Assembly: GCA_949284715.1 (NCBI GenBank)
Contig: CASDWH010000030.1
Coordinates: 1-64,000 of the forward strand
Direction: 5' to 3'
Origin: an uncultured bacterium
GTDB taxonomy: Bacteria; Cyanobacteriota; Vampirovibrionia; Gastranaerophilales; Gastranaerophilaceae
Length of the DNA: 64,000 nucleotides
Part shown: positions 29,060 to 36,810 of the stretch, one piece after another
How positions within the stretch are numbered: position 1 is the stretch's first letter
Layout of the letters: each line of letters starts with the position of its first letter
Made by a program: the position numbers and the translations under genes
The notes under the pieces: model-generated
What the model was told of the DNA's origin: nothing
The model's database searches: none
Seen by the model: only the letters and a program-made list of their open reading frames with translations

Positions 29060-29278
29060 TTATTGTCTGACTTCTTCATCTTTTTTTGCTTCTGCTTCAG
29101 CAGCTTTCTGCGCACTGTCAGCCAATTCCTGCGCTTCTTTTTTCAGAGTATCTTTGGCGTTTTTAAACTCATAAGATGCTCTGCCAAGAGCTTTGGCCAG
29201 TTCAGGAATCCGTTTTGAACCAAATAATAAAAGTACAACAACAATAATTAAAAATATTTCAGTAAATCCGATAGACAT
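29060..29278 (-). CDS. tatA: Sec-independent protein translocase TatA/E
   Basis: 72 residues: a short N-terminal membrane helix ([15 protein letters not shown]), the hinge [16 protein letters not shown] and an amphipathic helix, then a charged tail. This is the TatA/E pattern (FG-x-x-x-x-P-x-L-x-x-x-x-G). AGGAGA precedes ATG. It forms the pore component with TatC, to which it is coupled. No separate tatB is seen, which fits the two-component TatAC type. Confidence 0.95.
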   Translation of the reverse strand: MSIGFTEIFLIIVVVLLLFGSKRIPELAKALGRASYEFKNAKDTLKKEAQELADSAQKAAEAEAKKDEEVRQ

Positions 29279-29303
29279 ATCTTCTCCTATTTTTTAACTA
29301 ATA

Positions 29304-30614
29304 TTATATCTGAGTCTGAGGGTTAATGGCAACTATTTCAATTGCATTGACCGGACAAATATTTTCACACGCACCGCAGCCAATACATCTGGAAGCCGTG
29401 TACACGGGCAGTTGTCCGTATTTATGCGTAATTGCGCCTTTAGGACACTTGGCCGTGCAAAGCCCGCATCTGGAACACTTTTCATAATCAAATTTAGCAA
29501 GCCCGATACGGCAGTTTTGCTTTTCCTCCAGCGTCATTTTCCTTATAGCTCCGGCCGGACAGACATCAGAACAGTTTTTGCAGTCAAATTCACACTTGCC
29601 ATCGGAAAAATCAATATGAACAGTATCATATTCAAAATCCGGTTTCTTAAGTATTCTTCCCCTGCAATGTTCTACGCACAACCCGCAATTGGTGCATTTT
29701 TGAACAAAATTTTCAACATACACAGCACCCGGCGGACAAATCGGCCGCTTTTTTAAACTTTCTGCAATTGTATGTGCTAATTCTTTTCCTTTAGCAAATA
29801 CACCAACAGCCGCAGCCGCAATTACACCGGTAACAATAAATGTACGTCTGGAGGGTAAGAATTTCTCCTTTTCACCCGTCATATATTTAATTCCGCCGCC
29901 CGGACATGCCGCGATACAGCGCAGACAACGCGTACAACGTTCGTTATCCAAATATTTTTCTTTTGAATTAATCGCCCCTGCCGGACATTCTTTTTCACAA
30001 ACTCCGCAGCCTTTACAAATCTCTTGTGAGATACAAAGTTTTTTAGGACTAAACTTTGCACACAACCCGAAAAGAGTTCCGACGGGGCATAATGTTGTGC
30101 AGAAAATTCTGTTTTTCCAAATAACAAGTAATGTAATTAAAACAAAAGGCAAAAATGTTAACAATGGTATTGTTTTAATATTAAGGAATCCGGTAACTAT
30201 ATTGCCGAAATTTGAGTACGGATCTATAAATCTTAACACAGCTCCGGCACCGGAAATTATAAAAGCAGCAACAATTGCAAGAACAGTGTATCTAATATAA
30301 AACAGGTTTGGTGTTTTACCGGACTTGCGTCTAAAAACAGCACCTATTATATCCTGCAATATACCGAACGGACAAAATACCGAACAATAAATCCGCCCGA
30401 AGAGAAATGCAATCAGAAGATTAACAAGAACAATAATCAGCGCCGTAAAAGAAAAATCAGCCGCAAGTCTTGCCGCCGCAGGTGCAAAATTAAATGCTAA
30501 TAACCCTGAAAGAAATTTACCGGCAGGTAAAAATGCAAAGATTTCAGCAGTAAAAAATAACGCAGCAGCAGTAATACGTATAAAATACGGCTTTCTATTT
30601 CCTCTGAACTTCAT
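29304..30614 (-). CDS. NapH-like membrane polyferredoxin
   Basis: 436 residues. The N-terminal half has about five membrane segments with two Cys-x3-Cys-Pro motifs (YCSVFCPFG and FCTTLCPVG), as in NapH/CcoG-type quinol-linked Fe-S proteins. Six further [4Fe-4S]-type motifs follow: CKGCGVCEKEC, CTRCLRCIAAC, CTNCGLCVEHC, CEFDCKNCSDVC, CSRCGLCTAKC and CIGCGACENIC. A hydrophobic segment (about 258-275) separates the first two from the last four clusters. It probably passes electrons from the quinone pool to a partner, most simply the Tat-exported reductase encoded three bases upstream. Ribosome-binding site AAAGGGG. Confidence 0.85.
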   Translation of the reverse strand: MKFRGNRKPYFIRITAAALFFTAEIFAFLPAGKFLSGLLAFNFAPAAARLAADFSFTALIIVLVNLLIAFLFGRIYCSVFCPFGILQDIIGAVFRRKSGKTPNLFYIRYTVLAIVAAFIISGAGAVLRFIDPYSNFGNIVTGFLNIKTIPLLTFLPFVLITLLVIWKNRIFCTTLCPVGTLFGLCAKFSPKKLCISQEICKGCGVCEKECPAGAINSKEKYLDNERCTRCLRCIAACPGGGIKYMTGEKEKFLPSRRTFIVTGVIAAAAVGVFAKGKELAHTIAESLKKRPICPPGAVYVENFVQKCTNCGLCVEHCRGRILKKPDFEYDTVHIDFSDGKCEFDCKNCSDVCPAGAIRKMTLEEKQNCRIGLAKFDYEKCSRCGLCTAKCPKGAITHKYGQLPVYTASRCIGCGACENICPVNAIEIVAINPQTQI

Positions 30615-30617
30615 TCC

Positions 30618-31865
30618 TTAAGCCCCTTTAACCGCAAGATATTCCTGATGGACTTTAGCAAGCAATGACGGAATATCGAGCTGCTGGGGACATTTAGGTT
30701 TACACAAACCGCATTTAATACATTTATCCGCACGTTCTGACTCTTTTAGAGCCTCGTAATGACTTATAAATCCGACTTTTTTCATCGCACTGTCATCATA
30801 CTTATACTGGTTATAAATTGAAAAAATTCCTGCAATATTAACACCTACCGGACATTCACAGTACCTGCACGAAGTACAGCCGATTGCAGCCTGTTTAAGA
30901 TGAGCTTCTATTGCTCTGTCATAAACAGCGTTTTCCTCCGCCGACAACGGTTTTAAGTTAGTAAATGTTTTAATATTATCTTCCAGATGTTCGGGCCTGC
31001 TCATCCCGCTCAGCATAGTAAGTATTCCCTCCAATCCTGCAAGCCATCTGAACGCCCACGATGCAGCACTTGCCTCAGGATTATAATCTTTTAAAATCTT
31101 TGTAGCTTCAGCATTAAGGTTTGCAAGCAGACTTCCGCGAAGCGGTTCCATTACAACAATCGGAAGGTTTGCTTTTCTTGCAATGTTATACTGCTCTTCC
31201 CCCCTTGTTGTTTTCCAGTCAAGACGGTTAATTTGTAACTGTACAAACTCCCATTTATCATAATAATCAATAATTTCCTGCAATAGCTCCGGCGTATCGT
31301 GATGTGAAAAACCTAAATGTTTAATCTTACCTTTCTTTTTCATTTTTTCAAGGAATGGAATAACATTGTATTTTTTAGTATTTTCCCAATTTCTCTTATT
31401 CAGGCAGTGAACAAGGTAAAAATCAAAATAATCTGTCTGGCACCTTTTTAACTGTTCATTGAAAATACGTTCAACATCTTCCTCTTTTTCAAGCATCACA
31501 ACCGGCATTTTAGTAGTAAGATTAAACAATTGTCTATCATAAGGTTTAACAGCACGGCCGGTAATTTCTTCACTTTTCCCGCCCATATACATATACGCCG
31601 TATCATAATAATTCACACCGGCCTCCATTGCACGCTGAACCATTTTTCTGTTAAGTTCTTCATCTATCTCGCCGGAAGGTTTCACAGGCATACGCATACA
31701 ACCGTAACCTAACATAGACACATCAAGCCCTTTAAATTTTGCGGTTGTAATACCTGTCCCGGGTTTTAATCCGGCAGCGCTGTCCTTATTAAAAGTGCAG
31801 CCGCTTAGCAAGACCGCGCCGGTTGTAAATAATAATGAATTTTTTATGAACTCGCGTCTATCCAT
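30618..31865 (-). CDS. Tat-targeted aldo/keto reductase with ferredoxin-like C-terminus, probable lipoprotein
   Basis: 415 residues. The N-terminus, MDRREFIKNSLLFTTGAVLL followed by SGC, has a twin-arginine motif (RREFIK) and a lipobox-like cysteine, so export by Tat and lipidation are likely. Residues about 40-320 are an aldo/keto reductase: D and Y in NYYDTAYMY, K in TTKMP, H in YLVHCL, and a late GMSRPEHLEDN segment. The C-terminus adds cysteine clusters (CTSCRYCECP and CIKCGLCKPKCP) for one or two [4Fe-4S] centres. It heads the operon with the polyferredoxin and tatA-tatC. Electrons may come through those Fe-S clusters rather than NADPH. Substrate unknown. Confidence 0.88.
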   Translation of the reverse strand: MDRREFIKNSLLFTTGAVLLSGCTFNKDSAAGLKPGTGITTAKFKGLDVSMLGYGCMRMPVKPSGEIDEELNRKMVQRAMEAGVNYYDTAYMYMGGKSEEITGRAVKPYDRQLFNLTTKMPVVMLEKEEDVERIFNEQLKRCQTDYFDFYLVHCLNKRNWENTKKYNVIPFLEKMKKKGKIKHLGFSHHDTPELLQEIIDYYDKWEFVQLQINRLDWKTTRGEEQYNIARKANLPIVVMEPLRGSLLANLNAEATKILKDYNPEASAASWAFRWLAGLEGILTMLSGMSRPEHLEDNIKTFTNLKPLSAEENAVYDRAIEAHLKQAAIGCTSCRYCECPVGVNIAGIFSIYNQYKYDDSAMKKVGFISHYEALKESERADKCIKCGLCKPKCPQQLDIPSLLAKVHQEYLAVKGA

Positions 31866-31906
31866 TTTCCCTCAACATCTCCCTAGAATTTTTGTCTTAT
31901 ATTAAC

Positions 31907-31937
31907 AATTTAACACTTAGAGTCCACTCTAAGTCAA
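31907..31937 (-). promoter_or_regulatory. MerR-type promoter and palindromic operator of the redox/Tat operon
   Basis: Minus strand: -35 TTGACT (31932-31937), a 19-base spacer, -10 TAAATT (31907-31912). The overlong spacer is the hallmark of MerR-activated promoters. It contains a near-complete palindrome, ACTTAGAGT-CC-ACTCTAAGT on the plus strand (31915-31934), with two perfect nine-base arms. The -35 overlaps the stop codon region of the upstream gene. A MerR regulator of the fitting subtype is encoded at 27612. Confidence 0.8.
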
Positions 31938-33727
31938 GAATTAATATTTTTATCATCAAAAGCTGCTTTGTCTTTTTGAACCGTATATCTGAGCATTTTA
32001 TTTAGAAAATGCGGCAGAGTAAAACCTAAAATTGCCATATTGCTCAATAATGACACCCAGTAAAGCGCGGCTCCGATAGTTTTTGTTTTTTTTAGCGCCT
32101 GAGGCGGAATACTTTTCATCTTATCCAGCTTCTTAAAATTCCTAATTCCGAGCGTAAACCCTTTCCAGAAGCCGGCCTGCTTATCACCGTATTTATCGGT
32201 TTTCATAATCCTTGTTCCCAAATACTTATCTGAAAGCCGCCCCAAAATATTATTAATAAGAAAATCACCGCCAAAGAACATAATAAAAGTTCCGCCTTCT
32301 CTTGCCGTTCTATCTCTTAATTCATATTTATCTCTTGATGACGGCAGCTTTGCGAGGAATCCTGTAAAAGCCCATTTTAAAGCATTTACTGTTTTAGACA
32401 TACTGACTCCGGAGGTGTAATTAAAGTTAGACGCATTATTTTGTATAAAATTTGCACTTTTTGAAGTTAATCCCTTTGTTACAGATTTGGAAATAATTAT
32501 CCCCGGAATAAACGCAAATGCGAGCGTTCCGATAGCACGTTTTATTTTACTTTCTCTATGTTTTTTCTTAGATACTTCTTTTTCATCAAGCATATCAAAA
32601 GTCGCAGAAAACCCTTTTCTGCCCGTTTTTAATTCCGTAATCCCGGTTGCAATCCACGGAATACTTCCCATTAATAATCCGGTTGACATAAAATCCGAAC
32701 GCAAAATACCTTCATGCGCCTTTAAAAGTTTTGTTTTTAACTCTTCTTCACGCCCTTTGAAACGGACTAAAATATCATTAAACTCCTTTTCTGCCTTTAA
32801 CGCTTTGGCCGAATTTTTTATTCCGTCAATCATAGTTCGGGTATCAGAGATTAAAAACTCTTTTGAAACCTGAATAATTTTTTTCTCATTATTTTTGAAA
32901 TTTGATACAATCCCGTTGCGTTTTAAAAAGAATTTATTATATTTGGGAAGCAGAAACAGGGGCATAATAAATGCAAAGCTGACGCTTATAGCCGACATCC
33001 CAATTCTTTCAAGCGCCTCAGCCCGCGTATTTGACATTATGGCATTTGGAATGGCACACCCGCCTATATTAGTCAGACCGCGGTTTAAAAGAGTATGACT
33101 CTGGATGAACGCAGTAGCATTATAAAGCCCGTTTCCAAACGAAGGAGAGTGTTTATAGAGTTTTTTATCAAGCTCTTTATAATCCTCCGGCGTCATATCC
33201 GGACGGTAAAATTGTTTTTCATACTCCATACCTTTTGGAAAAACTTTTGTTTTAAGTATTTGATACCCTTCCTCGGGATTATCAGTGTTTAAAACCAATT
33301 TTTCAAGCGGGCATTTGATTTTAGAATTTTTATCAAGAACACTGTCAGTAATTTCTTTTGTTTCACATTTTATGCCATTCCGGTCAAAAAACGATTTTGC
33401 CGATTTTGTCATAACAGGGGTTTGAATATTTTTAGCCCCGCCGTACGCAAATAATATTGCAGAAGCTTTGCTTATTCTTCTATCAGTAATGTAACAGTCA
33501 GATAAATCATAATTATTATCCTCCAGCGCAAGAAAAACCGGTTTAAGATTGCGCTGGTTATAATACGTAATTTTCCCTTTTTTATAAATAATAAGAGTAT
33601 GCTTATCAAGAGCCTCGTACATTTCCGCGCGGATTTTTTCCGGCGGAAGAGCCGGCGCCGGATTAATGGTTTTATTTTTTGTACCTATTGCCGGATAAGT
33701 GCCGGCATTAATACTATTACATTTCAT
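31934..33727 (-). CDS. DUF1893-like domain fused to a membrane protein
   Basis: 597 residues. Residues about 30-165 resemble DUF1893 (TM1506-type, a small deaminase-like fold): an N-terminal IIYKKGKITYYNQRNLKPVF, the segment DRRISKASAILFAYGGAKNI in place of the usual 'DKVVGKAAA', and CPLEKLVLN near the end, close to the family's CPME motif. The rest (about 215-590) has several hydrophobic segments (GMSAISVSFAFIMPLFLLP; LAFAFIPGIIISKS; NMAILGFTLPHFL) separated by basic helices. Function unknown. DUF1893 proteins are normally single-domain, so the fusion is unusual. Confidence 0.65.
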   Translation of the reverse strand: MKCNSINAGTYPAIGTKNKTINPAPALPPEKIRAEMYEALDKHTLIIYKKGKITYYNQRNLKPVFLALEDNNYDLSDCYITDRRISKASAILFAYGGAKNIQTPVMTKSAKSFFDRNGIKCETKEITDSVLDKNSKIKCPLEKLVLNTDNPEEGYQILKTKVFPKGMEYEKQFYRPDMTPEDYKELDKKLYKHSPSFGNGLYNATAFIQSHTLLNRGLTNIGGCAIPNAIMSNTRAEALERIGMSAISVSFAFIMPLFLLPKYNKFFLKRNGIVSNFKNNEKKIIQVSKEFLISDTRTMIDGIKNSAKALKAEKEFNDILVRFKGREEELKTKLLKAHEGILRSDFMSTGLLMGSIPWIATGITELKTGRKGFSATFDMLDEKEVSKKKHRESKIKRAIGTLAFAFIPGIIISKSVTKGLTSKSANFIQNNASNFNYTSGVSMSKTVNALKWAFTGFLAKLPSSRDKYELRDRTAREGGTFIMFFGGDFLINNILGRLSDKYLGTRIMKTDKYGDKQAGFWKGFTLGIRNFKKLDKMKSIPPQALKKTKTIGAALYWVSLLSNMAILGFTLPHFLNKMLRYTVQKDKAAFDDKNINS

Positions 33728-33761
33728 TTATATAATTTTCGGCTATTTACGATACTTGTTT

Positions 33762-33792
33762 ATATTAACACTGATAGCAGCTCTAATGTCAA
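33762..33792 (-). promoter_or_regulatory. Promoter of the DUF1893-fusion gene, 19-base spacer
   Basis: Minus-strand TTGACA (33787-33792), a 19-base spacer and TAATAT (33762-33767). Its right half (CAGTGTTAA) resembles the right half of the MerR-type promoter at 31907-31937 (AAGTGTTAA), but the left half-site is not conserved. Confidence 0.4.
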
Positions 33793-33830
33793 GTGTTTAT
33801 AAAATACAATTTTAATGTTATGTTATTTTT

Positions 33831-34457
33831 ATGAAAAAAATTCTATGCTTTGGTGACAGCAACACTTACGGGTATAATCCGGAAACCGGCGGAAGGTTTG
33901 GCAGACAGGAACGCTGGTGCGGAATTTTGCAATCACTATGTGGAAAAGAGTACGCAATCACAGAAGCAGGATGCAATAACAGAACCTGTTTCAGAGATAA
34001 TTTTGACGGTAAAAAATTCACAGGATACCGGATTTTACCAGAGTTTCTTGCCGCTGATAAATACGACTTAATTATTTTATGGATAGGTACAAATGACCTG
34101 CAAAGACAGTACAATGTTTCAATAAACGAAATTCAATACGGCATTGAAAATCTTATTGAAATAGTTCAAACAGAGTCACATGATTCAAAAATCTTGATTA
34201 TTCCGCCGCTTAAAATTGGAAACAAAGTGTTAACAAGCAAAATATTTTCTTCCCTTTTTAATGAAAACTCTATTGAAAAATCAAAATATTTTTATGAAAT
34301 TTATAGCACGGCAGCAAATAAATATAATTGTGAATTTTTATCACTTGAAAATACAATTACACCATCAAACCATGACGGCCTGCATTTTGATAAAAATGGA
34401 CAGAAAAAAATTGCAGACACAATTTATAAAAATCTAAACCGGATATTTAAGCAATAA
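33831..34457 (+). CDS. SGNH/GDSL hydrolase
   Basis: 208 residues. Block I is FGDSNTYG with the nucleophile Ser at residue 10; an Asn-containing GCNN segment and the IGTNDL motif follow; the last block is HDGLHFD with the catalytic Asp and His. These define an SGNH esterase/lipase, likely cytoplasmic since no signal peptide is present. Substrate may be an acyl ester of a lipid or glycan; the sequence does not say. Start codon at 33831 lacks a strong ribosome-binding site. Confidence 0.85.
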   Translation: MKKILCFGDSNTYGYNPETGGRFGRQERWCGILQSLCGKEYAITEAGCNNRTCFRDNFDGKKFTGYRILPEFLAADKYDLIILWIGTNDLQRQYNVSINEIQYGIENLIEIVQTESHDSKILIIPPLKIGNKVLTSKIFSSLFNENSIEKSKYFYEIYSTAANKYNCEFLSLENTITPSNHDGLHFDKNGQKKIADTIYKNLNRIFKQ

Positions 34458-34510
34458 AAATTTCGTGCTTAAAAAATTCCCAGTTTTTCTTAAGAACCGA
34501 ACACAGTTTT

Positions 34511-34648
34511 TTATAAACATTTTTTGGAGAAACCATTTTTTTTAACTGTTTTTTTTCCACCGGCGGTACTGCCGTTCGGAACAGAAGATTTAACGACAGA
34601 CTTTAGTCCGGTATAGTTTAAATTAGCACTTACTCTATTAACAATCAT
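34511..34648 (-). CDS. Tiny 45-residue protein with N-terminal N-Y-T-G signature
   Basis: MIVNRVSANLNYTGLKSV and then a Lys/Ser-rich tail ending in KKCL. GAGG lies eight bases before ATG 34648. Residues 11-14 (N-Y-T-G) match the signature of larger proteins in the window. Two eight-base A-runs lie in the second half. In the +1 frame an open frame continues past this stop to 34447 and encodes a plausible basic tail (KNVYKKLCSVLKKNWEFF), so a frameshifted longer gene is possible. Rest of the 34458-34750 gap: nothing else supported. Confidence 0.4.
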   Translation of the reverse strand: MIVNRVSANLNYTGLKSVVKSSVPNGSTAGGKKTVKKNGFSKKCL

Positions 34649-34750
34649 TCATTAAACCTCGTACATTCATTATACCAGAAATGTAAATTTTTCTTAACAA
34701 TTCATCCTCAAAAAAATTTTACGATAATATTTTTATAGGAGTTTATAAAA

Positions 34751-36436
34751 ATGAGTATTTCGATTACACCCGTAAGGAGTTTCGGATATGGTTATCCTGC
34801 CGCCGGACAGCAAAAACGGCAGATAAATAGACCGGTACAAAATCCTGCACAAAATATTAATTTCACATCAAAAGTCCCGCAGGCTAAGCATGTTGCAAGA
34901 ACACTTATAGGGCTCAGTCTTGCGTCTTACAATCCGTTAATCAAAACTTTTAGTGATTACAGTATTCCTGTCCACAACAAAAACATATCAGACAAACTTA
35001 AAGAAACTTACACCCCTGAGGAGTTTAACGAACTTTATACATTTGCTGAAAATAAAGGGGTTTTTGATTACGTTATGAACGGTAAAACAGGACTTATAAA
35101 AACATCTTTTATTACAACAAAAGAAAACCCGCTGATGGCCGATTTAATCTGGATAACAGATACATGCCATAATATGGATTTGGTTAAAAATAAAGAGCCT
35201 GAAAAATGTACGGAACTGTTTAATAATGTAACCGTATTCTATGAACACCAGCAGCAAAATTTTGATAATACAATATCGAACCCGCAGCTTTACTGGAATA
35301 ACGGATTAATCTGGGCGGGCGAACAACACGGCGGCATAGGACATTGTTTTATAACCAAAACCAAAGAAGCACATCCATGGTATGCCAAAACCCGTCTTGA
35401 ATCAGTCGGAAACTATCTGCAAACAGCGGCTGATTTAATAACAACAGGATTTAATGGCGGTAAATACGGGTATAAAAGCGCAGAGGAAGTTCCTGATAAT
35501 GTTTGCACAGCCATTTCTAACTGTACAGCATACTTAAAAGCAATACATTATCCAACAGCACGCTCATGCGGGGCGTGGGAAGAACAAACTTTTCTTAACT
35601 CACTTACAAGCGACACCTCTATCTGCAACGAAGGGATAAGAAATGTTATCAGCCTTATGTTTGATGAAACAAATAATCCGGAACTCTATAATTTGCGGGA
35701 TAAAATCAAAAATACCAGACACGGTTCGGTATTTAATGATAAAGAGGGACTTGAAAAACTGTTATCGGAAGGAGAAGAACGGATTATTGCCTCTCCTGAT
35801 TTTGAAACAACCTGCGGTGATAATGTTCCGCCGATTAAACCCGGGGAAGAAAAGTGTGTCGAGCGCAAGTACGATGCGGCAATGAGTTTTATGCCGCAGA
35901 CAGAAACACTTGTTAAAAATGATGTCATAAAGGATTCTGAAAAAAAACTTGCACTGCTGGATGAACTAAGCTGGGCGATTGTACGGGAAAACGGCGCAAT
36001 ACGGTATCCCGGGGATGAATATTTAAAACTTGATTACCATAAAAATAAAAACAAGTTTTCACAGGATTTTGAAGCTGAATGGTTTTTAGTAACCGAGATT
36101 TCAAAGGGATACGGAAGTATTGCAAAAGAACTGCTGGACTCTAAAGAACGCGGTGAAAAGTCTAAAGAGGAAATTCAGCCGCTGCTTAACAGGGCAATGA
36201 AAAAAGAAACAGAATATATAAACCGCGGATATGCAAGAATAACAGCTTCAAATACGATAAAATCTAACGGTTATCCGTGTCCTGAATATAAGGTTCCGGA
36301 GGCCTATGAGGCAATAACCGGCGCGGATGGAAAAATCCGCTACGTACCCGGCGCACATCCGCTTGCCTGGGCGGAATCATCGTTGTACAGCGCTTCTAAA
36401 TTATTTTCAGAAAACTTGGCACGCTATACAAAGTGA
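34751..36436 (+). CDS. GH15-like (alpha/alpha)6-barrel protein with N-terminal F-T signature
   Basis: 561 residues. The N-terminal tail carries NINFTSK (35-41). The rest looks like the glucoamylase/phosphorylase-kinase-like barrel of family GH15: SCGAWEEQTFLNSLTSDTSI (compare 'WEE.....S' of those proteins), YPGDEYLKLDYHKN, FEAEWFLVTEISKGYGS and, near the end, HPLAWAESSLYSASKLF. No signal peptide, so probably cytoplasmic or dependent on the unknown N-terminal signal. It may act on alpha-glucans like the GT5-like and GH13 genes, but this is inference. Ribosome-binding site GGAG about ten bases before ATG. Confidence 0.55.
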   Translation: MSISITPVRSFGYGYPAAGQQKRQINRPVQNPAQNINFTSKVPQAKHVARTLIGLSLASYNPLIKTFSDYSIPVHNKNISDKLKETYTPEEFNELYTFAENKGVFDYVMNGKTGLIKTSFITTKENPLMADLIWITDTCHNMDLVKNKEPEKCTELFNNVTVFYEHQQQNFDNTISNPQLYWNNGLIWAGEQHGGIGHCFITKTKEAHPWYAKTRLESVGNYLQTAADLITTGFNGGKYGYKSAEEVPDNVCTAISNCTAYLKAIHYPTARSCGAWEEQTFLNSLTSDTSICNEGIRNVISLMFDETNNPELYNLRDKIKNTRHGSVFNDKEGLEKLLSEGEERIIASPDFETTCGDNVPPIKPGEEKCVERKYDAAMSFMPQTETLVKNDVIKDSEKKLALLDELSWAIVRENGAIRYPGDEYLKLDYHKNKNKFSQDFEAEWFLVTEISKGYGSIAKELLDSKERGEKSKEEIQPLLNRAMKKETEYINRGYARITASNTIKSNGYPCPEYKVPEAYEAITGADGKIRYVPGAHPLAWAESSLYSASKLFSENLARYTK

Positions 36437-36448
36437 GCTTGTTTTTTA

Positions 36449-36489
36449 CCCCGGCTCAGCCTTTTGTCGGGCTGGATGAAATGCACCCT
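36449..36489 (+). repeat. 41-bp structured repeat, left copy
   Basis: Matches 36811-36851 at 31 of 41 positions with no gaps, most differences being transitions. A five-base-pair stem (36451-36455 with 36466-36470) is kept in both copies; one pair changes from G:C here to A:T in the other copy. The conserved 3' part reads GGGCTGGATGAAATGCACCC. Confidence 0.65.
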
Positions 36490-36511
36490 AAAACAGTCAA
36501 ATAAAGCAATA

Positions 36512-36539
36512 TTGAAAAATTCATATCATGCGTTATAAT
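36512..36539 (+). promoter_or_regulatory. Promoter of the putative antitoxin RNA
   Basis: TTGAAA (36512-36517), 16-base spacer, perfect TATAAT (36534-36539). No protein start follows; the predicted transcript is a structured RNA. Confidence 0.65.
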
Positions 36540-36586
36540 AAAAGTAGAGCGGGAGTAGTTCCAGCTACTCCCTTTACAGGCTCTAC
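36535..36586 (-). terminator. Terminator of the putative toxin mRNA
   Basis: On the minus strand the same nested hairpin (GTAGAGC ... GCTCTAC, 36544-36586) directly follows the toxin stop codon and is followed by TTTTATTATAA. The same DNA thus encodes the 5' hairpin of the plus-strand RNA. Confidence 0.65.
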
Positions 36587-36643
36587 ATAAAACTGGCGAG
36601 AACCAGAAGAATATGCCCTATGACCACTAGGGCATATTTTATT
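36546..36643 (+). ncRNA. Putative type I antitoxin RNA
   Basis: About 100 nucleotides predicted between a good promoter and an intrinsic terminator, without any open reading frame with a start site. It folds into a 5' hairpin (GTAGAGC/GCTCTAC enclosing GGGAGTAG/CTACTCCC, 36544-36586), a small CTGG/CCAG hairpin and a terminator hairpin (AATATGCCCTA/TAGGGCATATT, 36610-36638) followed by TTATT. It is antisense to the 3' end and most of the coding part of the peptide gene at 36583-36669, as in the txpA/RatA and bsrG/SR4 families. The role is inferred from this arrangement. Confidence 0.55.
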
Positions 36644-36669
36644 ATCTCTGATACATTTTGCCTGTTCAT
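36583..36669 (-). CDS. Putative type I toxin, small hydrophobic peptide
   Basis: A 28-codon ORF. The peptide starts MNRQNVSEIIKYALVVIGHI and ends LLVLASFM: a short polar N-terminus and one hydrophobic helix, as in the TxpA/Fst/holin-like toxin peptides that damage the membrane. The start is marked by a near-perfect ribosome-binding site, AAGGAGGTGA, eight bases before ATG 36669. A terminator hairpin follows the stop. A promoter is less clear: TACAAT on the minus strand (36756-36761) would give a leader of about 80 bases. A convergent RNA overlaps the whole 3' part. Function is inferred, not shown. Confidence 0.6.
   Translation of the reverse strand: MNRQNVSEIIKYALVVIGHILLVLASFM
36610..36643 (+). 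terminator. Terminator of the antitoxin RNA
   Basis: Perfect 11-bp stem AATATGCCCTA/TAGGGCATATT with a seven-base loop, followed by TTATT. It lies inside the toxin reading frame. Confidence 0.65.
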
Positions 36670-36810
36670 GCTGCTCACCTCCTTTCTACACCTTTTTACA
36701 GAAAAGTTTGTCGTGCGTTTAAGGAGTAAGCCAGCCTGCTCTACCGGTCAAAACAATTGTAGTACAAACAAACGTAAAAAACAGACATAATCTAAGTAGT
36801 TTTGGGGTTA

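Noticed and set aside
29059-29115. Longer N-terminus for tatC
   Set aside because: It would read through the end of tatA in another frame; the ATG directly after the tatA stop gives a normal TatC.
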